Assembly: GCF_002078875.1 (NCBI RefSeq)
Contig: NC_034421.1
Span: forward strand, 8,330,365-8,394,364
Direction of reading: 5' to 3'
DNA: 64,000 nucleotides
Origin: Numida meleagris
Lineage: Eukaryota > Chordata > Aves > Galliformes > Numididae
How positions within the stretch are numbered: position 1 is the first letter of the stretch; each line of letters opens with the position of its first letter. This document shows, one piece after another, positions 48,930 to 59,475 of this stretch. The translations under genes were made by a program, and so were the position numbers. The notes under the pieces were generated by a model, which was not told the origin of the DNA, searched no databases, and saw only the letters and a list, made by a program, of their open reading frames with translations.

Positions 48930-49395
48930 AGGGACGTTGCTCAAGAGCCCCTTGCTCAGGCCTACATCCAGGTGGCTTCTGAACATCTCCAAGGAGCAGA
49001 CCCCACAGCCTCTGGGCAGCCTGTGCCAGGGCTCTGGCACTGCACAGCACACAGGGCTGCCTGGTGGGCAGAGGGAACTCCTGTGCTCCGGGTTACACCC
49101 AGTGCCTCTGCTCCTGGTGCAGGGCACCACTGGAAGGAGCCTGGCTCCGTCCTCTTTGCGCTTCCCTTCAGGTGTTAATGGACACTGATGAGGTCTCCCA
49201 GAGCTTCCTCTTCTCCATGCTCAACAGCCCCAGCTCTCCCAGCCTCTCCACACAGGAAAAGTGTTCTGGTCCCTTCATCATCTCAGTGGCCCTGTGTTGC
49301 AGTTCCTCCAGTATGTCCATGTCTCCTGTACTGGGATCCTAGCGCTGGACACAGCACTCCAGGCGCGGCCTGGCTCAGCTCCCTCAGCCCGAAGC
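48930..49395 (-). mobile_element. CR1 LINE fragment, ORF2 C-terminal region and start of 3' end
   Basis: The + strand shows the reverse complement of CR1 in order: CAGGTGGCTTCTGAACATCT, CCACAGCCTCTGGGCAGCCT, AGGGAACTCCTGTGCTCC, GGGCACCACTGGAAGGAGCC, GGCTCCGTCCTCTTTGCGC, GATGAGGTCTCCCAGAGC, CAACAGCCCCAGCTCTCCCA and CTGGACACAGCACTCCAGGC. On the minus strand this corresponds to the CR1 ORF2 C-terminus (the usual RELGLFSLEKRRLRGDL region), interrupted by substitutions. The octamer end is missing, so the copy lacks its extreme 3' end as well as its 5' part. Confidence 0.93.
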
Positions 49396-50336
49396 AGACT
49401 GGACCGGCAAACAGCCTGCCCCGGTGGGACAGCTTGCATCCCTCTGTCTGCAGAGAGCATGCAGTGGTGCAGACCGTGGTGGTATCCAGGGGTAGGCCAT
49501 GGAAGTGCCTCCCTTTTACAGTTCTTTCTGAGTTTAATAAGCATGTTTTGGAGATGATTTGGAGGACAGCTACAGGAGGAGGCTGCAGAGCAGAGCTGGG
49601 AAGCCTGGGAGTGGCATGGCCATTGCAGGGTTGGGATGTGGGCAGTGCTGAGGTGGAACTTGCCTCCTGGGGAGCCTGCCCACCAATGTGTAGCAAACAG
49701 GGGTGTTCACTGATTTCACAGTTCTTGTGTGGCCTGTTGTGCCTTCCCCAGGAGTTGTCACCAGTGTAACGTATCTGATGGCAAATAAAAATGGGACTTC
49801 TTAAAAATCTGCTGTTGCAGTCACTGCTGGGCTGAGTTTCCATGGTAACAGGTGGAGGGGGGAAATCATGAAGGCCAGCATTATTCTGCAGCAGACAAAC
49901 ATTGCACCGTGTCCATTCCCTTTCCTTCATATAGCGTGTTTTGAACATTACAGCCGTTACGGTCGGGGTGTCCATCCAGGCATGGAGATGAGGGGTGCCG
50001 TGGGTGAGGACTGGTGGCCATGGTCTGACCTGTTGAGCTTTGTTATTGATTTTAATGGTGGCAGTGTGAAGTCTTCTCCAGTCAACAAGTGCTTGCAAGC
50101 CTGTATAAACCCCCTGCTCAGTCCGAGATGGGGTTGGGCCCACCTCAGAGATGAAGGGCAGTGGGCAATGTGGTTGTCTGCACTGATGTTGGCAGCTCAG
50201 GTGACTTCCTTAGCCTCACCTTTCTGTTATGAACCCTAACATGGCATTTTTCAGTATGTTGGATAATAATTTATTTACATTTTCATGTATGAAATGCTTG
50301 CAATGCATTGCACGTGAGACTTGTAGTAAGTAGAGT
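49396..50336. other. GC-rich intronic stretch before the XYLT1 exon, open on both strands
   Basis: The minus strand is open for 286 codons (49283-50143), starting in this stretch and ending in the CR1 fragment, and the + strand is open for 193 codons (49188-49769). Neither product resembles a known family to me, and the two overlap. This suggests stop-poor composition more than a gene. The last 150 bases turn AT-rich and lead into the acceptor. Confidence 0.5.
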
Positions 50337-50359
50337 GTAATTTTTCTCCCCCTTTATAG
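50337..50359 (+). other. XYLT1: 3' splice site of the XYLT1 exon
   Basis: A pyrimidine-rich tract (TTTTTCTCCCCCTTTATAG) ends in AG at 50358-50359. The next base begins the GAT (Asp) codon that opens the recognisable XYLT1 reading frame, so the upstream intron is phase 0 at this junction. The same frame continues upstream only briefly without coding similarity, which supports this AG as the acceptor. Confidence 0.93.
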
Positions 50360-50882
50360 GATGGCTATTTTTCCCACCGACCGAAAGAGAAAACGCGAAC
50401 AGACAGCAATAATGAAAATTCAGTCCCCAAGGACTTTGAAAATATTGATAACAGTAACTTTGCTCCCAGGACTCAGAGGCAAAAACACCAGTCTGAGCTG
50501 GTGAAAAAGCCTCTTAGCAAGCAAAAGGAGCATTTGAGAAAGAAGCTGGAAGAGGAGAAGGTGAAGGAGAACTCGCTGCTGGGGAAGAGCTCCAATGAGG
50601 TGGTGCAGTTGGGTGATAAGCCCGGAAAGAACAGCAGCGACAGCAACCTGAAGGACATGCACACGTCTCCCAGACAGCAGCCTCTGAAAAAAACTGGAAG
50701 CAGCTCTCCTGAGCTGAGGTACGACCAGCCGCCCAAGTGCGAGGTAACGGGCAAAGAGGCAATCTCAGCCATGTCCCGGGCAAAGTCTAAGCAGTGTCGC
50801 CAGGAGATCGCGGACGCGTACTGTCAGCACAAGCACGGGAAGCTGATGCCAGAGAAGGTGACACGTTTCTGTACGCTGGAGG
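50360..50882 (+). CDS. XYLT1: Internal exon of xylosyltransferase 1 (partial CDS, probably exon 3)
   Basis: The exon encodes 174 full codons plus one base, starting in phase 0 (first residues [11 protein letters not shown]) and ending after CTG GAG G. I recognise it as XYLT1 from [48 protein letters not shown] and [14 protein letters not shown]1 is a type II Golgi membrane protein that transfers xylose from UDP-xylose to serines of proteoglycan core proteins, the first step of chondroitin/heparan sulfate synthesis. This segment is the stem and the start of the lumenal domain. Exon residues 1-50 are conserved-looking. Residues 54-70 form a Lys/Glu-rich, probably helical run. Residues 71-118 are Ser/Lys/Pro-rich linker with one N-glycosylation sequon (Asn-Ser-Ser, residue 91). 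Residues 121-174 carry four cysteines (127, 146, 155, 171). The membrane anchor, GT14 catalytic domain and C-terminal domain lie outside the window. The paralogue XYLT2 is less likely given the long charged stem. Exon number is inferred from the human gene. Confidence 0.96.
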
Positions 50883-50890
50883 GTAAGTTG
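50881..50890 (+). other. XYLT1: 5' splice site of the XYLT1 exon
   Basis: The exon ends GG at 50881-50882 and the intron opens GTAAGT at 50883-50888, the full metazoan consensus. The reading frame runs on to a stop at 50945-50947, but the residues after LEG no longer look like XYLT1. The exon ends one base into a codon. Confidence 0.93.
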
Positions 50891-53800
50891 GGAAGCGGTG
50901 AAGGAGAAATAAAGCAGCGTCTTGGGGGTAGGATTTTATATGATTGAAATGGATTCCTGATGACAAAAAATGGAGTTTGCTGCAGAAACATGTAATGTAC
51001 TTCTCTAGTCTGTGAAAGCTCGGGAGAATCTGAAGATGTTTCAAGCAGGGAGTTATATGGGTACCACAGCATCCTTGGTAGACTCGTGCTGAATTTCTTT
51101 TCGCTTCCTCCAGATTTTTATTGCACTGTGTGATATAAGAATTCAGCTGCTGCTTTTATTTCTTTTAGTTCTTGATCTACAGGTGCAGAGAAGCACAGTC
51201 GTGGTGCATGTCTTGTTACTGAGTTACCTCCTTTTCTGTGATCAGAGAACAATTGGAGTGAATTCTGGTGTCTTCTGCTAGCCAATAAATGAGATATACT
51301 GCTGTTACAGCCATTTTTAATGTTTCTGCAGTGGAATCCTAGCTAAGAACCAGAGCCGCTAAGCATTTTTGTAATAGATAACTGTAAGAAACATAACAAC
51401 TGTTTTTTAAGCACGAAAAAAAGTCCAATTTTGTGACTCACTTCTGTTTTTAATGATCTTCAATCAGCTAAAGTAATTTCCAGAATTACTACTGTAGAGA
51501 GCCAGGTGCCAACTGTTGCCTAAGTCAGGCTTTGATTTGTTGCTTGTGGTTCCTGTGTGCAGTCAGATACATCAGGCGTCTCTCTGCTTGGTTTCACTTT
51601 GCATATGTGAGCTAGCCCATTTCTGCCTTTCAGTAAGAACGCTTCATGAGCCACCATTTCCTCAGCAGTAAACTTCCACTGTAGTAAAGTGCTTGTTTTA
51701 GAAGAATGTTTAGTTTATTTCATGAGGAATATTTGCTTATATCCTCTAACCCTGACAGCTTACCCATTCATTGCACCATCTTACAGCAGTGGTTAATGTC
51801 GGGTAGACTCAATGTGGTACGGAGAAGAGGAGAGGAGAAGGATCGTGGTGCTCTTGGCTAAGTTTGGAGTTTAAACTCCTTTTACAGAGAGTGGAAAAAA
51901 GGAGGTGCACCAGAGGATGTTTCCAAACAAGAACATCTTTCTCTTATAGAAGCCTAAGCTTTTAACTTAGATGTTTCATATTACTACAGTGAACGGTGTC
52001 AGCACCTCATTTCCCACCTCTGTTGTCTTGTGTTTTTGTGTTTTTTTTTATTTTATTTTTTTTACCATACCTCTTTTGGAGTTTTTCCTCCTTTCTTATC
52101 ATGATAACATTCAAAATCTTTACATTGTAGGCCAGTATTGGAGATAAAGAATTAATGGAGCAGGTGGAAGACCTAGTGTTCAGTGTGAAGCGGGGAGAGG
52201 AACAGGGAAGGCAGAACAAGTTGAAGGGAGAGTAAAACCAGAACAGTAGTAAGTTAAGAATTCAGCAAAATCTCAGCATCAGTGAGTTCCCTTTGGTCCC
52301 CCAAGGGCATAGAGAAATGCAGTCGTTGTCCAATATGCTTTTATTTTAAAATACACATGAATTTATTAGCAGCTCTTGATTTATGGGGATATGCCACATT
52401 AAAATATTAAGTGTAAAAAGACTGTGGGTACAATTTTTTGGGTTAACAGTGATTAAGTTTCATTCAAATTTTTATTTTAGGTGGTGATGCCTGTTTAAGG
52501 AAAAATTTGGGAATGTCTTAACTTAGCCAGATGGATCCTTGTGGAAAATATTGACTTTCCTGTGCCTCAAGGTTATTTCCTGCTGCCTGTGCTGACAGCT
52601 GACGTTTACTGCTTCAACAGCCAGATTTCCGTGGCAGAGAAGTCTGTATGTCCTGTGTTACATATAGGGTTGCTCTGGACTTGGTAGCTCTGCTGTGGGG
52701 AAGTGATAAAGCAGCAGCATATTGAGTGGGACTTGAAGCGCTTATGGAGGTGGTGCCTCTGAGGCTGGGACCTCAGAGCTATGGAAGAGATCCAGGCTTA
52801 GAAGTGACTTCTCAAACATCTGAGCACAGGGCTATTAAGACAGACGTGTGGGAGCCCCCAAGCTGAAGGTAGCCAGTGCTTACCTGTAGGTGTTAGAGTA
52901 CTCCTCAGGACTAATCCCAGTTCAGCCATCAGTCTTCTTCTATTACGATACAACTTGCTAGATCTGTTGTGTTTTACAGCCCTGCTAAAGATGCGTAGCC
53001 TGAGTTCTGTGTTGTGGTCTCAGATCTTTCCTGCCCAGTGCAGAAAATGCTGGTGCTGTTAGTCACATCCTTGCTCAAAGGTGTCTTCATCAGCTCCAGA
53101 TATGCCTTAAAGGCGCTGAGCTTCATTAGGAGAGGTTTGTGAAGCGCTGGCTATCAACTTTTGGGAATATAAGACACCCTGTTGTCAAGATTGCTGGTAG
53201 GGGGGAGGTCTGAACAGTCGTTTCGCCAGTTCGTGCATCAAGAAAGCTATATGCTGTTTGTCAGCAAAAGTCAGACATCCAGGCACTGTTAGTCTTTATT
53301 TTTAGCATGCAAGCACTATCCCTTTCAGTTCGGTTTGAAAAAAGATTTCCTGTCCGTTTTCAGCAGAGCTGTAAAGTTTAAATATTTATGCCTTGTAGAA
53401 GCACATTCATCCATTATCTCCGTGTATAAATGTGTTCCCAGTGCTACAGTTTCCATTGAGATGTCATCCAGCATTTAATCCCGCTGGATCCTGTCTTAGT
53501 TGATCAAAGCCATGAAGTTGCTCAGCATAGCTATCAATCATGGACATGACTTCATCCAGCTGGATTGTCATAAACGTTAAACGATACATTCACTTGAATC
53601 GTTATCAACATGAACAGGATCTTACAGGCTCATTTTTTTTTTCTTTCAAATACTTCATTTCCAATGGCAATAGGCAAAAAAAAATTGAATGTAACCATCT
53701 TCAGCGTAAAAGAAAGGATTGTTAAAGGCAACAGCATCATGTTTGCCACCTGTTTGAAATGCAGCATTGTTTCCATGAGAACAGGAGTTGTCAAGCTGTA

Positions 53801-56800
53801 GTCCTCTAAGGACATTGCAGAGAGACTGCCTTGCAGGAGGACAGGACTTGGGATCTGTAGCAGTTACCTGCCTTGCTCAGGACGTGAGTAGGCACTTGCC
53901 AATGAGCCCAGCCTGAAAACAGGGCACAAATGCTACAGACCAGGGAGCTGGTGTCATAGGCTTTGGGTGCAGCCTTATCTGAAGCCCAAGCTTAGATCAG
54001 GGCAGCAGGTGGCTTGTAAGTCACTCTTTGCTTTGAAGGGAGTGTTTGGTGTTGGTAGAAGTGTGTTTTATGGGGAAATACAGTCAGTGAAGGTAAGGGG
54101 GGAAAGTAGGTCTGATGCACAGGTTAGGTGAGGAAAGGATAAATCCTGTACTGTGAACATTGTGGAAAGGGTACAGAGAGTCATCCCTCTGGAGAGTTCA
54201 GATCTTTTCAGATGTGATGTGGAGATCAGCAGCCTGCAGACAGTGGGGCATGCTGTTTCTTGCTGGGCCCATCTCCAGCCTGGTCTCCAGCCCTGCAGGC
54301 ACTGACTCCTCAGGTGAGCTGGACGCAAATCTGCTCAGCAAAGCTGGGCCTGAATGAGCTGTCTCCTTCCTTGTCCATGGCTCTCCTCTAGGGCAGATGC
54401 ACTGATAAGAAGCTGAAGTTGAAATGCAAATTCTTGGCTCTAAAATAATCTAATCTTAAATCTCTTTGACAAAGCACAAGTGATGTGTGCCACGTTATCC
54501 CCCAGCAGAGTCCCTTATTCCCATGGGGAGGGTGCAGTTTAGGACGGCCATGGTGACCCTACGTTGACTAATAATTTGAACAGCAATACAATTACAATTG
54601 CACAACTCCACAGAGAGGCACGCATACTAAAGCTGGGACTTTTCCTTGCAGATCTTCCTTCTGCACTTAAAGTAGCCTGACTTCAGGCCTGTTGGCTGCA
54701 TCAGTCCCTGAATTCTCTGTTTTTCACTCCAATGTGGATCATGGCAGCTCTGAATTCCTTGATCCGCAAGTTTGCTGGATGTGTAGTTCTCCTTAGTGCT
54801 TGGTACTGGGTCTGTGAGTCGTCAGGTGTGGTGCCGAGTGGTTTCTGCATCAGCCCTCCTGTGGGCAGCTTCTGCAGGCTGCTCTATCTACAGGGGAGAC
54901 TGTGGCCTAATCCTTACTGTTAATTACCCATCTGGGTTTATGCTTGACCCAGATCTGTGGCCCTAGATAGACCAAAAACACATAACACTTTCTTTGAGAG
55001 GTGTTTTCTAAGAGTAGAAGTCTTTCTAAGTCCCTAGGAAATCTGCCTCAGATGAGCCCAATTTCTTTCCTGTTGGCTCTACCGTTGTCTTAGCAGTTTT
55101 CTGCTACCTTCATCCCCATGGGGTAAACCCAACTCATAAATAAAGCAGAAAAATAATCAAGCTACCCTGATTCCACATCATTCATGAGCACTGAAAAAGT
55201 TCTTTGCAGATTAGACTCCTTTCTCCTGAGTTTCTTACTAATAATACTGCTCTGGCACGTTGAGGGAGGAGATTGGAGTTTCTCACATGCTGCCAAGGAG
55301 AAAATGCTCCATTTCATTTTAGAAAACACAGCCTTCTTTTGGTTTTCAAACTGAGAGAAAAGGGCTCTGGAGCTCTGTTTACTGTATAATATGCACAGGT
55401 AATAGCAGTCTGCATGTCTGCAGTGTGTGTAGCTGAACATTTCAAAGCACTCAGCAGAAGGAGGTTGATTTGCAGGAGGAGCGGTGATAAGCCTCACAGA
55501 TGCCAATACTCATGAGGTGGAGCAGAGCAGTTCTTCAAAGCACGGAAATGGGAGAATCCTCTGTATAATTTCAGAAGAATGGGAGCTGTAACTAAGCAAA
55601 TACTAAATTTCACCCGCTCTGTATGCATGAATGAGCACACAGTGACATGTAAATGTGTGCCTTTGTTTAGCTTTCACAATTTTGGCATTGCTTCTTTGCA
55701 CTCGCCGTGTTTGATCTAAAGATGATTGGACCCCAGATTTATCTTTTTCTCCTGGTTTCAGGATTGCCCGTGACAGTGGCTGTTGCTTTCCTGCACCTCT
55801 AATCTGTTAGTGTGACAAAATGACTGTGATGAGCTATGCACGGTTTAAGAAGCATATAAGAGCCACTGCACATACAGCCCAGACAGCGTTTTAATTTGCT
55901 GCACCATAGACGACTCTGGTTGCAATAAATTTACTGTGAGTAGACTAATTGCAAAATAACACTAATTGAGTAGTTATCAGCGAACAACATCCTGTGGAAC
56001 AAAACTGCTTACAATTAATAGCATTTAAGCCAGGCGCCGTTATTCTGCAGAACACCAAGATGTAATTACACCGTGTACAGAGATTGTGTTCTCTTCTGGA
56101 AACCGTGTTTCCAGCACTTCTTTCATTATGAAAGGCAGTTTCAAGATTCAGTGCTCGAGTTTTAGGTGAAGCGAGCTTCTGAAATGCGGTGTGCCTCCCT
56201 TGTGCCCTTAGCCATGTGTGAAGCAGGATCAACAATACTGAAATCGGTGAAGCTGTGGCATCGTAAAGAGAAAAAAAAGGTATCAGCAATAATGCACAGT
56301 GGTAGTGATTCTCAAGTTAACTTTTTTATGGCCGCATGTGCATGTTTTGACAGATAAAATCAGAATATGACAGAGTAACAGAAAGACACTTGGTTGTTTT
56401 GCCTGAAAATGGACCCTCCATCCTATGGATGGAGACTGGAGAATAGCCTATATGTGCCAAAAACACATGTATATGCCGGGACCCAAAGTGCACATAAGCT
56501 GTTGCCACTGCACTGGATGTTCAGGCAGGCATCAGATGGAGGGACTGTGTTTTTCTTGTGTTCCTGGTACACTTGGTCATTGGAAGAGAAAGGTTATGCA
56601 GCCTTGATTACAAAATCTGCCAAAACACTTCACTGCTCATGGAAGAGATGTTCCTGGGGAAGGGGCCACACTGATGGTTTATCCTCAGAAGCTGAATCCG
56701 GCCGGTAAGTCAGAGACTGGACAACTTTCTTTGTAGGTGGAAAGTCTGTGCACATGTTGTAAGGGAGATGAACAGGGCAGCAAACTTGAGGACAGACAAG

Positions 56801-58610
56801 TGTTGGCAAATGGCATCTTAAGAAGCGCTGAGAGCACTGCACAGCACAAGAAATGAAGGGCAGGAAGGCTGAAAAATTGGCGAGCGGCAGCCCTACTTGT
56901 CACCAAATCGCTGTTCTGGAAAACGCTGTCATTTTAGGGAGCATTAGAGGGGCAGCTGGGCAGGTGTGGGAGCAGCTAATGGCCGAGTGTCCCAGCACCC
57001 AGCCTCCTGGGAAACAAGTGCCAGGGCAGCAGGGGCTTAGTGAACACTTTGATAAAGATTGCTGTGTGTGTACAGGGATGAAAGGAAAGTGCTTGAGCAG
57101 TGGCTGGTGCTCCTATGATCCTGCAGTGTGCGTAGTTGGAACAGTGGGGATGAGATGAATATGATTAAGCAAAAGAAGGTTGGTGGGAGCTGGTAGGGTT
57201 TTAAATTAAAAATATAGTCAGAAAATATGTTAAAAAAAAAGTGTTTTGTGGTACGAAAAACTCAAGCCGTACCAGCAGTTTTGTTTATTTTCATGTAAAG
57301 TAGGTGTTGGGTTTCTGATGTGGACTCATTGCCGTGATTCAGTGGATGAATGTTTAAGTAAAAGCATTGCATCTAAATTCTCCTGGCTTTATTCAGTGCT
57401 GAGCAGGAAGCTGTGCAGTGTAAAGCACAGTAGTATTGAACCGAGCTTAAATTAAGGTTGTATGAGCAGCATCAGTGTTCGTTCTTCCCTGATCTGACTT
57501 TGCCACCGTTAACAAATCCGTTGGAGTATCACTGTTGCGCACTAAATGTTAATGGGCAACAACTTTCAGATTTGCTTTCAGTGTTGTGTCTACAATGTCA
57601 CCAAGGGCAGAAGGAGCTTGAAGGGGCTGAATCACTACAGATTCAGCTCTGCGTTTCTAACCATTGCACGTCTCTACGTACGGGGAAGGAATCTTGGTTT
57701 TCACAGGCATCTCCATCTGATGAGCTGTTATTTTGAGGAGAGGGGACTGCAGTGTCCCAGCAATCCCATGTTACCTGCAGCTCGAGGCAGCCACTGTTCA
57801 GTTTGAAGTCAGTGGCACAATCTGCGTTGCTTTTGAAATAATCGGAGGGAAAAGCCTTTACATTTAATTTCCTCCTTCTGAGCTAGGCCAGAGAATTTTC
57901 CTGCTTTGTGGCTCCTTGAAACAGATGCCTTGACTGTTCACAGAGTTTGCTCCAGGATTTGGTGTACAGTTAAAGGGAATATGCCCTGCTTCAGGCACGT
58001 TTTCAGAGGGGTACATGTATTTGATATATTTAAGGAGTCACTGGGCCTTATGAGACCAGAGGCTGTTTTGCAGTGTCTTTCCTTGGGAATCAGGAGGATT
58101 TGCTGAAGGGATCTCCCCTCAATTAAAATGCCAACAGTCTAGGCATGAAGCCAATCTTATAGGACATTAATGCTATTTTAAGAAAACCATGATTTAGTTG
58201 TTTCTGTGCAAGTATTTCTTACACAGAAGGTGGTTTTAAAACATCAGTCTTTTTTCTCCCTGAGTAATCAAGACTGGTATAGAAAAAGTGAATGAAGAGA
58301 GTCCGTAGCAGGGCAACCTCTGATAAGATTTTGAAATTGCTGCATGTGTCTCTAGTGTTCCAGATTAATGCTTGTCTTTGGTAGCTCCAGAGCTTGTTAG
58401 AGGTGAATAGCCTTGATTCCCCCGCTCTCTGTTTTAATATCCATGATAAGTCACTGATTTATCATCCGGTTGTATCTCAGAAGTCATTGCTGATTGGCAC
58501 CTACGTAAGGAAGAATAGAGTGCTCTGAACTCCCAGTATCTTCTTTAATGCACATGCAACTCTAATGTGTTCTGTTTACAGTTTTACTCACAAACTGTTC
58601 CTGGTGAGAT
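50883..58610. other. Intronic stretch after the XYLT1 exon, no gene recognised
   Basis: Mostly unique, AT-leaning DNA. A T-rich tract lies at 52031-52063. A possible conserved noncoding block lies at about 55840-56080. No CR1, SINE or inverted repeat recognised with confidence, and the following XYLT1 exon was not found. Confidence 0.55.
55840..56080. promoter_or_regulatory. Candidate conserved noncoding block
   Basis: Repeat-free block with stacked homeodomain and octamer-like cores: GTTTTAATTTGC, GACTAATTGC, CACTAATTGAG, TACAATTAATAGC, TGTAATTACACC. Composition fits an intronic enhancer. No alignment was possible. Confidence 0.35.
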
Positions 58611-58621
58611 TTTGGTTTTCA

Positions 58622-58662
58622 AGTCCTGGTCCTACTGAAAAGTCCCTGGCAAAATTCCACTG
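58622..58662 (+). repeat. Possible ancient amniote repeat fragment
   Basis: CCTGGTCCTACTGAAAAGTC followed by CCTGGCAAAATTCCACTG resembles the CCTGATCCTACTGAAGTCAA...GGCAAAACTCCCATTG word order that recurs in old sauropsid and amniote interspersed repeats. The match is about 40 bases and recalled from memory of the pattern, so it is tentative. Confidence 0.3.
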
Positions 58663-59459
58663 TTTTCCTTCTCTGGTTTTCTCACCAGCCTCCAGGGAGG
58701 CCAAGGAATTTTTCGGTTCTCTCTCCCAGAACTCACTGGAGCCAGATCCTAGCAACCAGGTCTTGTGGTAGGTGCTCGCCTGTCGCCATTCCTCCAGTGG
58801 ATGTCACCGTAAGGATGGCAGGAGCTCATGGGAAACCTCACTACTGAGCAAGAAAGCTCTGCAAGTAACTAATTATAACTGTAATTGCTTGTATCATCCT
58901 CATTGCTGCAAGGTGATTGCTTCTGTTTTCTGGAGTCTTTCTTGCCCAAATTGAGGGCGAAGTGTTTGGTGGAAGTCTTGATTCATTTGTATAACTCATC
59001 AGAATGTTAGAGAAACACTTTGTCCATGAGAATGCACCCTTCTGCTGTAAATTGCCTCTGAAGCACTGTTCTTGCTGCTTACTCATCTGTGCTTTTAATT
59101 GGAAATCACGGCTTCCAGCCAACCAGTACCTACTACTATGCAGCAGAGTATTTTCAACTGCTTTTAGACTGAAGTCTACTGTGTATGTTGTGTATTACTG
59201 TGCTGCATAATATTGTTGAGCTTGACAGTAGCATGACTAAACAGAACCGTACATTTCCATGTTCTCCATCTGTTTGTGAGCTATGATTCATTCTGGGTAA
59301 TTCACTGAATGGTAGGCAGGAAAAATGAATTTTAAAGGAGGAATGTACTGCAATACATATTTTGTCTATTTGTACTACTTCTTTTGCATGGGATCTAGGT
59401 GTAGGTGCTCTGAAATAATTTGAAATGATTTCTCATTAATTACGTTTTTAAGTCTCTGA

Positions 59460-59475
59460 ACATCTTCGAAGATGT
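59460..59475. repeat. Perfect 16-bp palindrome
   Basis: ACATCTTCGAAGATGT reads the same on both strands, centred on TTCGAA. It lies in unique-looking intron. Confidence 0.97.

Larger units (their letters stand above)
1..50359 (+). other. XYLT1: XYLT1 intron upstream of the exon (at least 50 kb, 5' end outside)
   Basis: No other XYLT1 coding sequence was seen to the left of the 50360 exon. Because the exon starts mid-protein, this whole span is inferred to be intron. Long 5' introns are typical of XYLT1 in vertebrates, where the gene covers hundreds of kilobases. The exon before it is very short in human (a few tens of bases) and could be missed by eye, so a small exon inside this span cannot be fully excluded. 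Confidence 0.85.

Noticed and set aside
50883..50947. Continuation of the XYLT1 frame past the donor to a stop
   Set aside because: The GTAAGT donor is ideal and residues after LEG lose similarity, so this is intron read-through, not a short isoform I can support.
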